From Chrysopilus asiliformis (taxonomy: Eukaryota; Arthropoda; Insecta; Diptera; Rhagionidae): DNA of 64,000 nucleotides. The DNA is taken from the NCBI GenBank assembly GCA_964034945.1, contig OZ035962.1, positions 101,440,284 through 101,504,283 on the forward strand, in the 5' to 3' direction. Of this stretch, positions 45,314 through 64,000 are shown in pieces; position 1 is the first letter of the stretch, and each line of letters starts with the position of its first letter. The notes below the pieces were generated by a model, which saw only the letters and a list, made by a program, of their open reading frames with translations, made no database searches and was not told the DNA's origin. The translations under genes were made by a program, and so were the position numbers.

Positions 45314-46065
45314 GATAAATCTAATAGCAATTTATTAAAAATAATTTGAATTGTGCGAATAAAAAAATTTTATGCAAATTTTTGTGCTTTTTAAAAGTTT
45401 CTATTTAGCTTGTATTCGTATTTGTTTGTGTGTATGTTTGGCGGTATGTCTGCTGTTTGTCAGGGTCAAATCTTGCAATCTAATTTTGACCCACACCCAC
45501 TAATTCGATTGACTTGAAATGGCACGCATAAGTAAGCCCGACGACAATACAATATTTTCACTACTTCGTCTTTGTAGGGATAAGCGAAGGTCCTGTAGGA
45601 TAACGTGATAATACTTCTTAAATTTTCCGGGGAAAAAAATCTCATCTTGGTATTTTCGAAATCCCATCATATCATAGAACCGCCTGCGATTATAAATGTT
45701 TTTTTTATTTTTTTGTAGTTTTTTGTATAAATGTTAGAATGCCAAAAAACCATAAATAACTTAAAATCTTTTGGGAAAAACGTTATCCTTACAGGACCTT
45801 CCGTTTCGAATTTTGAAAATCTATTATCGAATTCGCGATCAGCGACCCCGGAAACCTATTATGCCGATTTTCCGGGGAAAACTGGGAAAAATGATATTTG
45901 CGTTATCCTTACCTTCCGTTTCAAATTTTGAAAATCTAAGATAACTAAAAACCTGCTCCTGGCAACGCAGATCATTTTGCAAAAAACCGCGTAAAAATCG
46001 GTCCAGTAGTTTTTGAGTTTTGTAATCTCAAACAGACAGACTAATAAATATCAATTTTTTAGATA
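45314..46065. other. 3' flank of gene A with GGATAACGTG-family copy
   Basis: Polyadenylation signal then, from about 45400, the dispersed GGATAACGTG family; the same arrangement exists in copy B, so it predates the duplication. Confidence 0.65.
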
Positions 46066-46818
46066 CACTAATCCCCCGCTTTACGGACCGGATGCGTTCT
46101 ACGGAAACTGTCCGTATATCGAAAATCCGTAAAAAGAAACCTATTTTAGTATAAGATCGTATTAAAAATAGATAGATGAGTACCAAAAAAATCCGTAATA
46201 CGAAACAGATTAGTATAATATATTAAAATAATTATTTAACCACTAGAATAATAAGAAAACTATATAATTATAGAAAAAAAATATTTATACTACTTGAAAT
46301 GGAGCATAAATCAATTGAATATGTTAAAACCAACAAAATATTATGGGACAAATCATGCCGCGGACAAAAAAACGTAGCTGTTTCTACGTAGGTTTCTGCT
46401 AGTTTCGTCAGAATTCAAATTTCATTGTGGGACAGAAAGCAGATTCTGCTTCTGCTGCTGCTGCTGCCTCTGCTGCTGCTGCTGCCTCTGCCCAATTGGA
46501 GTTCTCGCTTAAGAATAGCAAATAGATTTTTTAAAAATACACCGCACTGCAGTTTTTTATTGCCTTTTTTAATTCTCTTTTGTGTATACACAAAATGTGT
46601 CAGAAATTTTGGAGAAATTAAGTATGTACGTACATTTACAATAAATACAACATAATTATGGAGGACTTTTTCTTGATTTTTTTCTGTGATTAAAAAAAAA
46701 AATTTTTTGTCCGTAATAGCGAATTTTTTTATATGTATAGCGAATTTGTTCCTATATTAGTCATGTCCGTAACTTCGAATTTCCGTAAAACGAGCGTCCG
46801 TATAGCGGAGGATTACTG
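46066..46818. mobile_element. pogo/Tigger-like non-autonomous element
   Basis: Left end CACTAATCCCCCGCTTTACG and right end, inverted, CAGTAATCCTCCGCTATACG; TA on both sides (46064-46065, 46819-46820). Contains a CTG-rich stretch at 46446-46492 and no transposase. Copy B (about 53315) lacks it, so it postdates the duplication. Confidence 0.85.
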
Positions 46819-48473
46819 TATATCCATGTTCACTCATTATTCAAGAAATAAAACCGTATTTCCACGTCCAGAACTTTTGGCTAGTTTTTTGAAATATTTT
46901 ACAGCTTACAAATAATTTTTTTGTGTATAGTGTAAATCCGAAAATCAGTAGTAAAGCTGAAACCGGTGGACAATTGAGAAAGATTATTTCGTATGCCACT
47001 GTGATAAATTTAAATATTTTTAAAACATGTGAGCCTACATGGTCATTCTTACCCGGGACTAATTCATTTATGAATTAGTATTATTTTCGAATTCATTCTG
47101 ACCGATATTTGAATTTCCAACGAACAAATTTTTAAGAATTAATTTATGTAAAAATTTGTTTTTGAAAAATTTGTGTACAAACACCCACAAATGTTAGCAA
47201 TTTAAATTCTCGAAACCTTGCAAGCTGTTTTCTAATCGGTACACAAAGATAATGGCGACATCTATGAGGAAATATAATGCACATGTGGCGCCATAGAAAT
47301 TCAAACTGATTACAAAAAATAAAGAGAAATACACATGTTGTTCAATTTCCTACAATCTTTTCCCATTTTTTTGTGAAATCTTTTAATTATCCACTCTAAA
47401 CTAAAGCCCTATTGTTCGGAAATTTCTCAGTAAAATTTTTCTGGGGAAACCAATCATTTTTTTATGATTTTCCCAGTAAATTTTACTGAACACAGGAATT
47501 TTTTTTTGTGAAAGTACAGTAAATTATTGTTGGGGAGTCTTGTTGTGACCGGTCACAAGTCACAATATGTATACCACAAAAGATGAGCTTTTCCCTGATA
47601 AATGAAATGGGAAGTTTTTAAAGTCCCAAATCAGGGCGATACAATGCAAGGGGAAATATATTTCATGCTAAATGTTGTGACCTAATTTTGACATCGGTCA
47701 CCGGTCACAAAATAGGACCCATATATCCGAAATCTTCCAAAAATGGAATTTAGGTAAAATTACTTACACTCTTAGCTCACATTTTCAGACATGGTACTGT
47801 CGATTGCTATTTTTTTTATCTTCTTAGTTCCAATAATCAATTGTCACAGCTGAAAACAAAAAAAAAATTGAAACTAAAAAAACATTTGAAACCTATATTT
47901 ATTTAAAGCTCAAATTAAACATTCTAACATAAAATACGCACAATTTAAGCCATGTTTCGACTTGCGTCAGAGAAATTGGTAAACAGTTATGGAAAATAGC
48001 AAAACACATTCAGGTAGTTAGCTTACACAGAGAATTTTTTTTTTCGATTCAGGTAAAATAATGTGGACGATCAAATTTGAAAAAAAACTGTAAAAAAAAT
48101 CAAAAAAATAAAAATAATTTTTTTTGAAAAAGTTTTTTTTTTTAAAAATGCATAAAAAGGAAAAAAAAATTTTTTGGGCACGGTGTATCAGAAATAAAAG
48201 CTGCAAAATTCAGCAAAGTTTCAGCTCATATAAAATTATTGTAAAAAGAAAATTTGTACTAGCGCGAATGGAAGTGATTTGGCCAAGTGTGATAAAAAAA
48301 AATCTATTCAATTTTTTTCCGTGTAAGATGTTAAAATATCTGAATTTTAAAATTCAAATATTTTAACATATGTGCAAATTTAAACTTAAATTTTGTCAAT
48401 ATTGTTGTCCACTAACGATCTAATTTCCATAATTATTATTAGGATAAATTATGCGTACGTTTTAATTTTTTAG

Positions 48474-48481
48474 TATAAATA
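48474..48481 (+). promoter_or_regulatory. TATA box of secreted repeat gene B
   Basis: TATAAATA, same context as in copy A; leader donor at 48534|48535 and acceptor at 48699. Confidence 0.65.
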
Positions 48482-48716
48482 CCACAGAAAAATATAGTCC
48501 TAATTAAGTGTCTACTTCACTCTCTAAGAAGCAGGTAATTAAAAGTACTTTTCAAAATGACTTTTAAGTCTTTGGGAAAAATTTTTATTTAATAAAATTG
48601 GTTTTGCGTAATTAAGTATTAACTTAATTTTTTTTATAGTGATAGCTTTAAATTTAGAAAAATTTCTGAACTTTAAATTTTTTTTCTTTTTGACTTTAGA
48701 AAAAAAATTATTGAAA

Positions 48717-49988
48717 ATGAGATTCCTGGCAATTTTCTTAGCAGTTGCAGTACTTTGCTCGATGACGTATGGCGCAAACCTGCGACGTCGTCGAGATGAT
48801 GCGGCAGATAAGGCAGCCGCAGATAAGGCAGCCGCAGACAAGGCAGCCGAAGATAAGGCAGCCGCAGATAAAGCAGCCGCAGATAAGGCAGCCGCAGACA
48901 AGGCAGCCGAAGATAAGGCAGCCGCAGATAAGGCAGCCGCAGATAAGGCAGCCGCAGATAAGGCAGCCGCAGATAAGGCAGCCGAAGATAAGGCAGCCGC
49001 AGATAAGGCAGCCGCAGATAAGGCAGCCGCAGACAAGGCAGCCGAAGATAAGGCAGCCGCAGATAAGGCAGCCGCAGATAAGGCAGCCGAAGATAAGGCA
49101 GCCGCAGATAAGGCAGCCGCAGATAAGGCAGCCGAAGATAAGGCAGCCGCAGATAAGGCAGCCGCAGATAAGGCAGCCGCAGACAAGGCAGCCGAAGATA
49201 AGACAGGCGAAGATAAGGCAGCCGCAGATAAGGCAGCCGCAGACAAGGCAGCCGCCGATAAGGCAGCCGAAGATAAGGCAGCCGCAGATAAGGCAGCCGC
49301 AGACAAGGCAGCCGAAGATAAGACAGGCGAAGATAAGGCAGCCGCAGAAAAGGCAGCCGCAGACAAGGCAGCCGCAGATAAGGCAGCCGAAGATAAGGCA
49401 GCCGCAGATAAGGCAGCCGCAGACAAGGCAGCCGAAGATAAGACAGGCGAAGATAAGGCAGCCGCAGATAAGGCAGCCGAAGATAAGGCAGCCGCAGATA
49501 AGGCAGCCGAAGATAAGGCAGCCGCAGACAAGGCAGCCGCAGATAAGGCAGCCGCAGATAAGGCAGCCGCAGATAAGGCAGCCGCAGATAAGGCAGCCGC
49601 AGACAAGGCAGCCGAAGATAAGGCAGCCGCAGATAAGGCAGCCGCAGATAAGGCAGCCGCAGATAAGGCAGCCGAAGATAAGGCAGCCGAAGACAAGCCA
49701 GCTGATAAGCCCGAAGATGAACCGACACCTGCTCCCGAAACTACCACAGCAGCCGCCACAGTTACTACGTCTGCTGCACCCAAATCTAGTACTGCTAAAC
49801 CGCCTGTTCCTACTCCTGCTACCACCAAGAAGCCGACGAAAAGAACTACCAAGAAAACCACAAGGAAACCTTCAAGGAAAACTACAAAGAAACCCAAAAG
49901 AAAAACTACAAAGAAAACCACAAGAAAAACTACCAGGAAGCCATCTAAAAAGCCCGTCAAAAAGACCACCAAGAGGAGGCCAGGCTAA
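48717..49988 (+). CDS. secreted [10 protein letters not shown]-repeat protein B
   Basis: 423 residues; AATAAA at 50033. Signal peptide identical to A but for one residue (CSMTYGA), then RRRRDDA. About 60 five-residue units DKAAA or DKAAE follow, then a single remnant DKPADKPE and the same DEPTPAPE mucin-like stretch and basic tail as A, lacking eight residues of A's tail. The core is an alanine-rich, lysine/acid-alternating sequence likely to be helical, whereas A's core is proline-rich. Three EDKTGEDK blocks are spaced exactly 120 bases apart (49200, 49320, 49440), a higher-order repeat. Same predicted role as A: secreted structural, glue or salivary protein, unassigned. Confidence 0.85.
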   Translation: MRFLAIFLAVAVLCSMTYGANLRRRRDDAADKAAADKAAADKAAEDKAAADKAAADKAAADKAAEDKAAADKAAADKAAADKAAADKAAEDKAAADKAAADKAAADKAAEDKAAADKAAADKAAEDKAAADKAAADKAAEDKAAADKAAADKAAADKAAEDKTGEDKAAADKAAADKAAADKAAEDKAAADKAAADKAAEDKTGEDKAAAEKAAADKAAADKAAEDKAAADKAAADKAAEDKTGEDKAAADKAAEDKAAADKAAEDKAAADKAAADKAAADKAAADKAAADKAAADKAAEDKAAADKAAADKAAADKAAEDKAAEDKPADKPEDEPTPAPETTTAAATVTTSAAPKSSTAKPPVPTPATTKKPTKRTTKKTTRKPSRKTTKKPKRKTTKKTTRKTTRKPSKKPVKKTTKRRPG

Positions 49989-50150
49989 GATAAATCTAAT
50001 AGCAATTTATTAAAAATAATTTGAATTGTGCGAATAAAAAAATTTTATGCAAATTTTTGTGCTTTTTAAAAGTTTCTATTTAGCTTGTATTCGTATTTGT
50101 TTGTGTGTATGTTTGCCGGTATGTCTGCTCTGTTTGTCAGGGTCAAATCT

Positions 50151-51526
50151 AGGGTAGCAAATCAAATATTGAAAACTACAGGCCCATTGCCAAACTTGCA
50201 CCTATACCAAAGATTTTTGAAGCAATTGTCTGCAATCAAATAACTTTTCAATGTAAATCGCTTTTGTCGGACAAGCAACATGGTTTTATAAAAGGGAGAT
50301 CCACTACTACTAATCTCGTCGAATTTGTAAATTTTTGCATAAATGCTATGGAGTCTGGTTACCAAGTAGACTGCATTTATACTGATTTTAGTAAGGCATT
50401 TGACAAGCTTCCGCATAAAGTGCTTCTTTTTAAATTAAGAAAGCTAGGCTTCTCCAAAACTATATGCGCATGGTTAGCTTCTTACTTGGATCAAAGATCT
50501 TTTAGAGTGCTCTTTTCCAAAGCTTTTTCACGCAGTGTTACTGCTTCGTCAGGAGTTCCACAAGGTAGCCACTTGGGACCCTTACTTTTTATTTTATTTA
50601 TTAACGACTTGTTTTTAGTTATAGAGTTTATTCATTTGTTGGGATTTGCTGACGATTTCAAATTTTATATGACCATTAGAAATCTCCAGGATTGTCACTT
50701 ACTGCAACAACAGCTCGCCATTCTTAACGAGTGGTGTTTGAAAAATGGATTAGTAATTAACACTTCAAAATGTTCAGTCATGACCTTTAGTCGTAAAAAA
50801 AATGTTGAAAATTTTAATTATATCCTGAACGAAAGCTCTTTAGGCCGATCAAATGTGGTTAGTGACCTTGGTGTTTTACTTGACACGAAATTAGATTTCA
50901 ATTTACACATAAAAGATGTAGTTAGTCGGGCAAATTCTATGTTAGGATTTGTTAAGCGCTGGTCTAGGGAATTGACTGATCCTTTTGTGTTGAAAGCTTT
51001 ATACTGCGCGTTTGTTCGTCCTATTTTGGAATATGCTTGTGTTGTCTGGATGCCTGATTATAAAATTCATATATCTAGACTTGAGGCTGTCCAGAAACGT
51101 TTCATTCGTTTTGCTCTACGATATTTACCATGGGATAATTGCTTGCTTCTACCTCCTTATGAGCAGAGGCTTCAACTTGTGAATTTGCCACAGCTGAGCA
51201 AGCGTCGTGAAGTTTATGCTGTAACTTTTATCGCAGACTTACTTGTAGGAAATATCGCTTCCCCAAATTTACTTGAAAAGTTGAATATTCATGGCAATTT
51301 ACGCACTCGAACTAAAAATTATCTTATTTATAATGGCTTTCATAGAACAAATTATGGTCGTTCTGAACCAATCTCGTCCATGTCTATTATATTTAACGAA
51401 TATTATGATTTTTTTGACTTCAACCTAACCAAAAGTTGTATTAAAAAACGAATTTATAAAAATTGATTATGTATTTACATATTTTGTCAGATGGTGCTTT
51501 GTACCTGTTGATGTATAAATAAAAAA
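50151..51526 (+). mobile_element. 5'-truncated jockey/CR1-type LINE
   Basis: Encodes the C-terminal reverse transcriptase half, open from about 50153 to a stop at 51466: NYRPIAKL, KQHGFIKGRSTTTNL, YTDFSKAFDKLPH, SSGVPQGSHLGPLLF, and FADD in the catalytic position. The endonuclease domain is missing. A short A-rich tail precedes AAATCT (51527-51532), which duplicates AAATCT at 50145-50150; copy A reads straight through here, confirming insertion. Intact frame suggests it is recent. Confidence 0.92.
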
Positions 51527-51926
51527 AAATCTTGCAATCTAATTTTGACCCACATCCACTAATTCGATTGACTTGAAATTTTGCACACATACATAAGTTC
51601 GACGAAAATACCATATTTTAACTACTTCGTCGTTCTAAGGGGAACGTGAGGTCCTGTAGGGTAACGTGATAATACCATAGTTTAAACTATGATAATACTT
51701 CTTAAAATTTCCTGGAAAAAAAATCTCATCTTGGTATTTTCGAAATCCCATCATATCATAGAGCTGCCTGCAAAGGTTGTTTTTTACTAGCAGACCCCCG
51801 GTTGTCAGCTTATAGTTTTTTGTATAAATTTTAGAATGCCAAAAAACCGTAAAAAACTTTTAGGAAAAAACGTTATCCGTATAGGACCTTCCGTTTCGAA
51901 TTTTAAAATACTAATATAGCTAACAA
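51527..51926. other. GGATAACGTG-family sequence resumed after LINE
   Basis: Continuation of copy B, matching 45474-45955 of copy A. No gene. Confidence 0.7.
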
Positions 51927-53195
51927 CAGGGTTTAAATTGCTTTGCTTAATTCTCGTGCTGATGCTGATGCTTTGCTGTGCTGAGTAAAATGTAAATTGC
52001 TTTGCTTAAAGCAAAGCACTTCAGGAGCATTAAGCACCAGCAAAGCAAAAAAATGCTTCGTCGAAGCAATCAAGTGGGAAATGCTGTGCTGAAATTTGCT
52101 TAAGCAATGCTGATTTGCTTTCCTTTGTGTTTCTTATACAGGAATATCGATTACTTTTTTTGGAAAATAGTACGGAGCAAAATAAAATTAGGGAGAAAGT
52201 TTCTGAACAGCACATGACTTTCTTATACAAAAAAAAATTTTTTTCAGGGAAATACCCTAGAGCAAAATAAAATTTGGGAGGAATGTCTGAACAGCACACG
52301 ACTTTCTTATACAACGAAAAAAATCGATTCTTAAATATAAAAATACAATCCAGATCTTTTAGAAAACATATTACTTGTTAAACTAAATTAAAAAAAATAG
52401 GACAAGCGATAGAAACGATGCCACTTTTTGAACAATCTGGAGTTGACGAAGATATTAATAATATTGATTTTAATAATTATAGTTCAAATTAACTGTAAAT
52501 GAAAAGAATTAGTTCATCTATGTCCCATTCATACAAATAAAAAACCCGAATCTTTAAAATAGTGTATTTTTATATTTAAGAATCGATTTTTTGTGGTATA
52601 AGAAAGTCGTGTGCTGTTCAGACATTTCCTCGCTAATTTTATTTTGCTCTAGGGTATTTCCCTGAAAAAAAAAATTTTTTTTTGTTATATAAGAAAGTCG
52701 TGTGCTGTTCAGACATTTCCTCGCTAATTTTATTTTGCTCTAGGGTATTTCCCTGAAAAAAAATTTTTTTTTGTTGTATAAGAAAGTCATGTGCTGTTCA
52801 GGAATTTCCTCCCTAATTTTATTTTGCTCCGTACTATTTTCCTCAAAAAAAAATTTTTTTTTTGTATAAGAAAGTCGTGTGCTGTTCAGAAATTTCCACC
52901 CTAATTTTATTTTGCTCTTACTATTTTCCAAAAAAAAAAAATGGATTTTGCTCTAAAAAAAGTCAAACGAAAAGAAATCAAAATTGCTTAAGCATTGCTT
53001 AAGCAAATTTCAGCACTGCTTAAGCACAGCAGAACGAACTACAAAAAGCAAAGCAAAGCAATAAAAATTTTCGATTCTCAGCACAGCACTGAAAATAAGC
53101 ACAGCATTTTTTAAGCACAGCATTTCTCCGTCACAGCAAAGCAAAGCAAATTTTAGCTTGCTGTTTGCTGATTTGCTTTGCTTTTTCAATCCCTG
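51927..53195. mobile_element. hAT-like foldback element with internal 90-bp repeats
   Basis: Begins CAGGGTTTAAATTGC and ends, inverted, CAGGGATTGAAAAAGC; 8-bp duplication GCTAACAA on both sides (51919-51926, 53196-53203). Subterminal zones are dense in AAGCAAAGCA and TTAAGCA motifs. Inside, a roughly 90-bp unit (TATAAGAAAGTCGTGTGCTG start) is repeated four times at 52597-52935 and about three times in inverse orientation at 52130-52315. No transposase. Copy A has the empty site. Confidence 0.88.
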
Positions 53196-53799
53196 GCTAA
53201 CAACCAGCTCCTGGAAACGCAGATTATTTTGCAAAAAACCGCGTAAAAATCGGTCCAGTAGTTTTTGAGTTTTGTAATCTCAAACAGACAGACTAATAAA
53301 TATCCATTTCATAGGTATATCCATGCTCACTCATTATTCAAGAAATAAAACCGTATTTCCAAGTCCAGAACTTTTGGCTAGTTTTTTGAAATATTTTACA
53401 GCTTACAAATAATTTTTTTGTGTATAGTGTAAATCCGAAAATCAGTAAAGCTGAAACCGGTGGACAATTGAGAAAGATTATTTCGTATGCCACTGTGATA
53501 AATTTAAATATTTTTAAAACATGTGAGCCTACATGGTCATTCTTACCCGGGACTAATTCATTTATGAATTAGTATTATTTTCGAATTCATTCTGACCGAT
53601 ATTTGAATTTCCAACGAACAAATTTTTAAGAATTAATTTATGTAAAAATTTGTTTTTGAAAAATTTGTGTACAAACACCCACAAATGTTAGCAATTTAAA
53701 TTCTCGAAACCTTGCAAGCTGTTTTCTAATCGGTACACAAAGATAATGGCGACATCTATGAGGGAATAGAATGCACATGTGGCGCCATAGAAATTCAAA

Positions 53800-54174
53800 A
53801 GAATGGTTTTCGTAGTTGAAAATTTCGTATTTCGACTTGCAGAACATTCTATTCACTTAAAATAATTTTTTATTGATTTTTTATTAATTACATTAAATTG
53901 TGGTTCTCCGAAATACAAATTTTCTGTAAATTTCTTCTTACTTTTAACGAAATTCGCACCGTGCACGACCGACGAGCCAAATTTGCGTGCACAAGAACTG
54001 TCAAACAAGCCGGACTTCCCAACCCTGCCGTCAATTGTTTTGTTTTGGTTGGTTTTGGTTGGTGAATGTTTAGACAACTTCGGCGGTTCGATTTCGTTTT
54101 CCGTGGAAAAATCAAAATATCAAAGTAATTTAACATCGCAACTTCGCAGAAAGTAGTAAATATTCTAAAAAAAT
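53800..54174 (+). promoter_or_regulatory. upstream region of LSD1 gene
   Basis: Single-copy-looking DNA between the end of duplication copy B and the LSD1 start codon; must hold the promoter or 5' UTR. No TATA box seen. A directly repeated TTTTGGTTGG lies at about 54043-54062. Confidence 0.4.
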
Positions 54175-62229
<8,055 letters not shown>

Positions 62230-62830
62230 TAACGTCGTTCAAATGTCCGCCTCGTCTTGGATTGGTGGCACGTATTCGGGAGGTTCAATTTTCGATGACT
62301 TTCTCGCATAAATCTGGCCGAATTTGCTGGATGTCAATCGTTATTCTGGCTTTGAGGGCATCAGTTGTTGCGGTTTATTCGAATAGACCTGCGATTTAAG
62401 ATAGCCTTAAAGGAAGAAGTCTAAAGGCGTTAAATGGCACGATCTCGGTGGCCAGTTCACGTTGCCTTCGCTCGAGATAACCACGTCCTCAAATCTCGTG
62501 CAGAATGTCCATCATAGCATGCGCTGTGTGGCATGTAGCGACGTCCTGTGGGAGCCACATGTTGCCGGTATCCATATCATCCAGTTTAGGCCTCAAGAAG
62601 TTAGTTATAATCGATCTGTAGCGCTCGCCGTTGACGAGTATGGCAATGCCAGTTTCGCTTTGGAAGAAGTACGGACCGATGATTCTGGCAGATCTAAATC
62701 CACACCAAACTGACTTTCTCGGGATGCATTTGGTGCTGGTGTATCTCGTGTGGATTGGTATCGCCCCAAATCCGACAATTTTGCTTGTTCACATATCCAT
62801 TCATCCAAAAATGAACCTCCAAAAATAACC
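62230..62830 (-). pseudogene. mariner-family transposase relic in LSD1 intron
   Basis: Minus-strand phrases FMDEWICEQAKLSDLG and APNASRESQFGVDL, then a disrupted catalytic part toward 62250 ending in an NWPPRS-like sequence. Same transposase family as 38720-39442 but a different fragment, with frameshifts. Confidence 0.8.
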
Positions 62831-62838
62831 CTCTAGAT

Positions 62839-63505
62839 CAGGGGTCGGCAATTAGTTTCTATGTAGGTCCAGGTAATTTGAAAAAAAAATTTCAAGGTCT
62901 AAAAAAAACTTTTTTTTGCCCATTAACGAACTTAGCCTTGCATATCTATTATGTGCGGAAAACTAGCATTAAGGTCGCCCTCCATTACCATGACTTCGGC
63001 AACTGCAAAAAAATAGAGACACATTTATGTGAAGATACCTTGGCGAGAAAGGGAGATAAGAATCAACTGCAAAAATTTGTCGGCAACTGCAAGAATAATT
63101 TCCCCTGTTTTTTATGGCGATTTTATGGCGATTTCTACTACAATCACACATTGTCCCTGTAAGTGAATAGTGAGCACAGCCACATACAAACTGCTATTAT
63201 AGCGTAGCTGTCATTTTTCATGGAGGGGTTGAAAATTATACTGTTCTATAGCTTTATTTCTATGCCAATTTGAACCTTATATTCATAGCATAAGGTTTGA
63301 TATGATACATATGAAGTTGTTAAACTGAAAGGGAAAGCGTTTATACTTGTATTCAGTCATTCCTATTTAGATCTATATAAGTCTATCTTGCTCTAGTTTT
63401 CTGCATTTTTTTTTGCAGTTACAGAAGTCATGGTAATGGAGGGCGACCTTTAAAGAAAAATATTTTTGGCGATTCATTTATTTCCCCTCCTTTTGCCGAC
63501 CCCTG
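62839..63505. mobile_element. hAT MITE inserted at the mariner relic
   Basis: Inverted ends CAGGGGTCGGCAA and TTGCCGACCCCTG, 8-bp duplication CTCTAGAT on both sides (62831-62838, 63506-63513). Without the nested MITE it is only about 190 bases. Confidence 0.93.
62972..63449. mobile_element. PIF/Harbinger-like MITE nested in the hAT MITE
   Basis: Perfect inverted repeat 62972-62997 and 63424-63449 beginning AGGTCGCCCTCCATTACCAT; TTA flanks (62969-62971, 63450-63452). Third layer of the nest. Non-coding. Confidence 0.88.
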
Positions 63506-63513
63506 CTCTAGAT

Positions 63514-64000
63514 TATAGTCTCTCTATCTCAGAGCGGCGATAAGCCGAATCATCTCCGTTGAAAAAGTTTTTCACTCGCTTGTTCTAAGTTTCTATACTG
63601 CGATACATGTTTCACTGCATTTTTAAAACTCATACAAAAATCTTTAACCTGACAACGACGGATCCAAGAACTAGTGCTTCATAAAGTATTTTCAAATTTA
63701 TTTATAATCATCAATTTTCTTACCACAGTTTTCGGTATATTCTTTGATCACATCAAATTTTCTTAAAGCATATTTAATTTATTTAAATTTCTCATTCATG
63801 TCAAAGATTTATAGCCAGATAGATGAAAAATTTCTTTATTACCTCACAATATTGCGTCTGCTTGAATGTTGAAACAAAAGACTCGACAATAATACTTTGT
63901 TACCGCAATTATTTCGAATCCTGACAGAACAATATTTAATCACTTAATAAAACCCAAGCAATTGGTCTCGTTTTCTTTTTTGGATTACTTGTTTTTTATT
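63514..64000. other. LSD1 intron at right edge
   Basis: No exon, repeat or gene recognised. Confidence 0.4.

Larger units (their letters stand above)
42947..47305. repeat. direct segmental duplication, copy A
   Basis: Aligns by eye along its length with 47437-53799, from TTTTTCTAGGGCAACCAAT to GGCGCCATAGAAATTCAAA, about 3.6 kb after removing insertions. Carries secreted repeat protein A and a pogo-like insertion at 46066-46818 absent from copy B. Outside the gene the copies differ by scattered substitutions and small indels. Confidence 0.9.
47437..53799. repeat. direct segmental duplication, copy B
   Basis: Second copy, starting 131 bases after copy A. Enlarged by a LINE insertion (50151-51526) and a hAT insertion (51927-53195), both absent from copy A. 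Carries secreted repeat protein B. Confidence 0.9.

Noticed and set aside
46425..46655. Leucine-rich 76-residue open frame
   Set aside because: Arises from a CTG microsatellite inside the pogo-like element, which is absent from the other duplication copy.
48539..49972. Long antisense open frame (477 codons) over gene B
   Set aside because: Same repeat artefact; [15 protein letters not shown] translation without domain or signal features.

Overview
This is an AT-rich, intron-bearing, transposon-dense stretch of an animal nuclear genome. Insect protein families and dipteran-style short introns suggest an insect, most plausibly a dipteran. That assignment is inferred from gene content, not proven. 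No tRNA, rRNA, CRISPR array or bacterial feature was seen.

Layout. (1) 250-2161, minus: 5' part of an FLVCR-type (SLC49) transporter gene running off the left edge, with one GC-AG intron. (2) 2.2-14.4 kb: mostly repeats, including a Tc1/mariner element with intact terminal repeats, a 1.1-kb TA-flanked element, palindromes, minisatellites and an octanucleotide satellite. (3) 14417-17540, plus: complete 8-exon MFSD8/CLN7-like lysosomal transporter gene. (4) 17622-40072, minus: an SLC22 organic-cation-type transporter. Exons 2-5 (17622-26062) are single copy, but four separate intact first exons lie upstream at 28445-28837, 33625-34020, 36609-37004 and 39674-40072. All four end in phase 0 at GAG|gt. 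The layout is that of a variable-first-exon gene like UGT1 or clustered protocadherins: one transporter body with interchangeable TM1 and extracellular loop. This is the most interesting system here. (5) 42947-53799: a direct duplication of about 3.6 kb carrying twin secreted repeat proteins. Their signal peptides, UTRs, 5' UTR intron and Thr/Lys-rich tails are near-identical, but their repeat cores differ completely (DKPADKPE against [10 protein letters not shown]). Later insertions (pogo-like in copy A; LINE and hAT in copy B) are dated by the empty site in the other copy. (6) 54175-60688, plus: first five exons of lysine-specific demethylase 1 (LSD1, Su(var)3-3), running off the right edge. 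Its last visible intron holds a mariner relic, cut by a hAT MITE, which is cut by a PIF/Harbinger-like MITE.

The MFSD8-like and SLC22 genes are convergent, with stop codons 81 bases apart. The FLVCR, MFSD8 and SLC22 proteins are all 12-TM major facilitator transporters but belong to different families, so they are neighbours rather than a pathway. Exon boundaries were read by eye from splice sites, reading frame and remembered family conservation. Identity estimates are by eye, and no alignments or searches were run.
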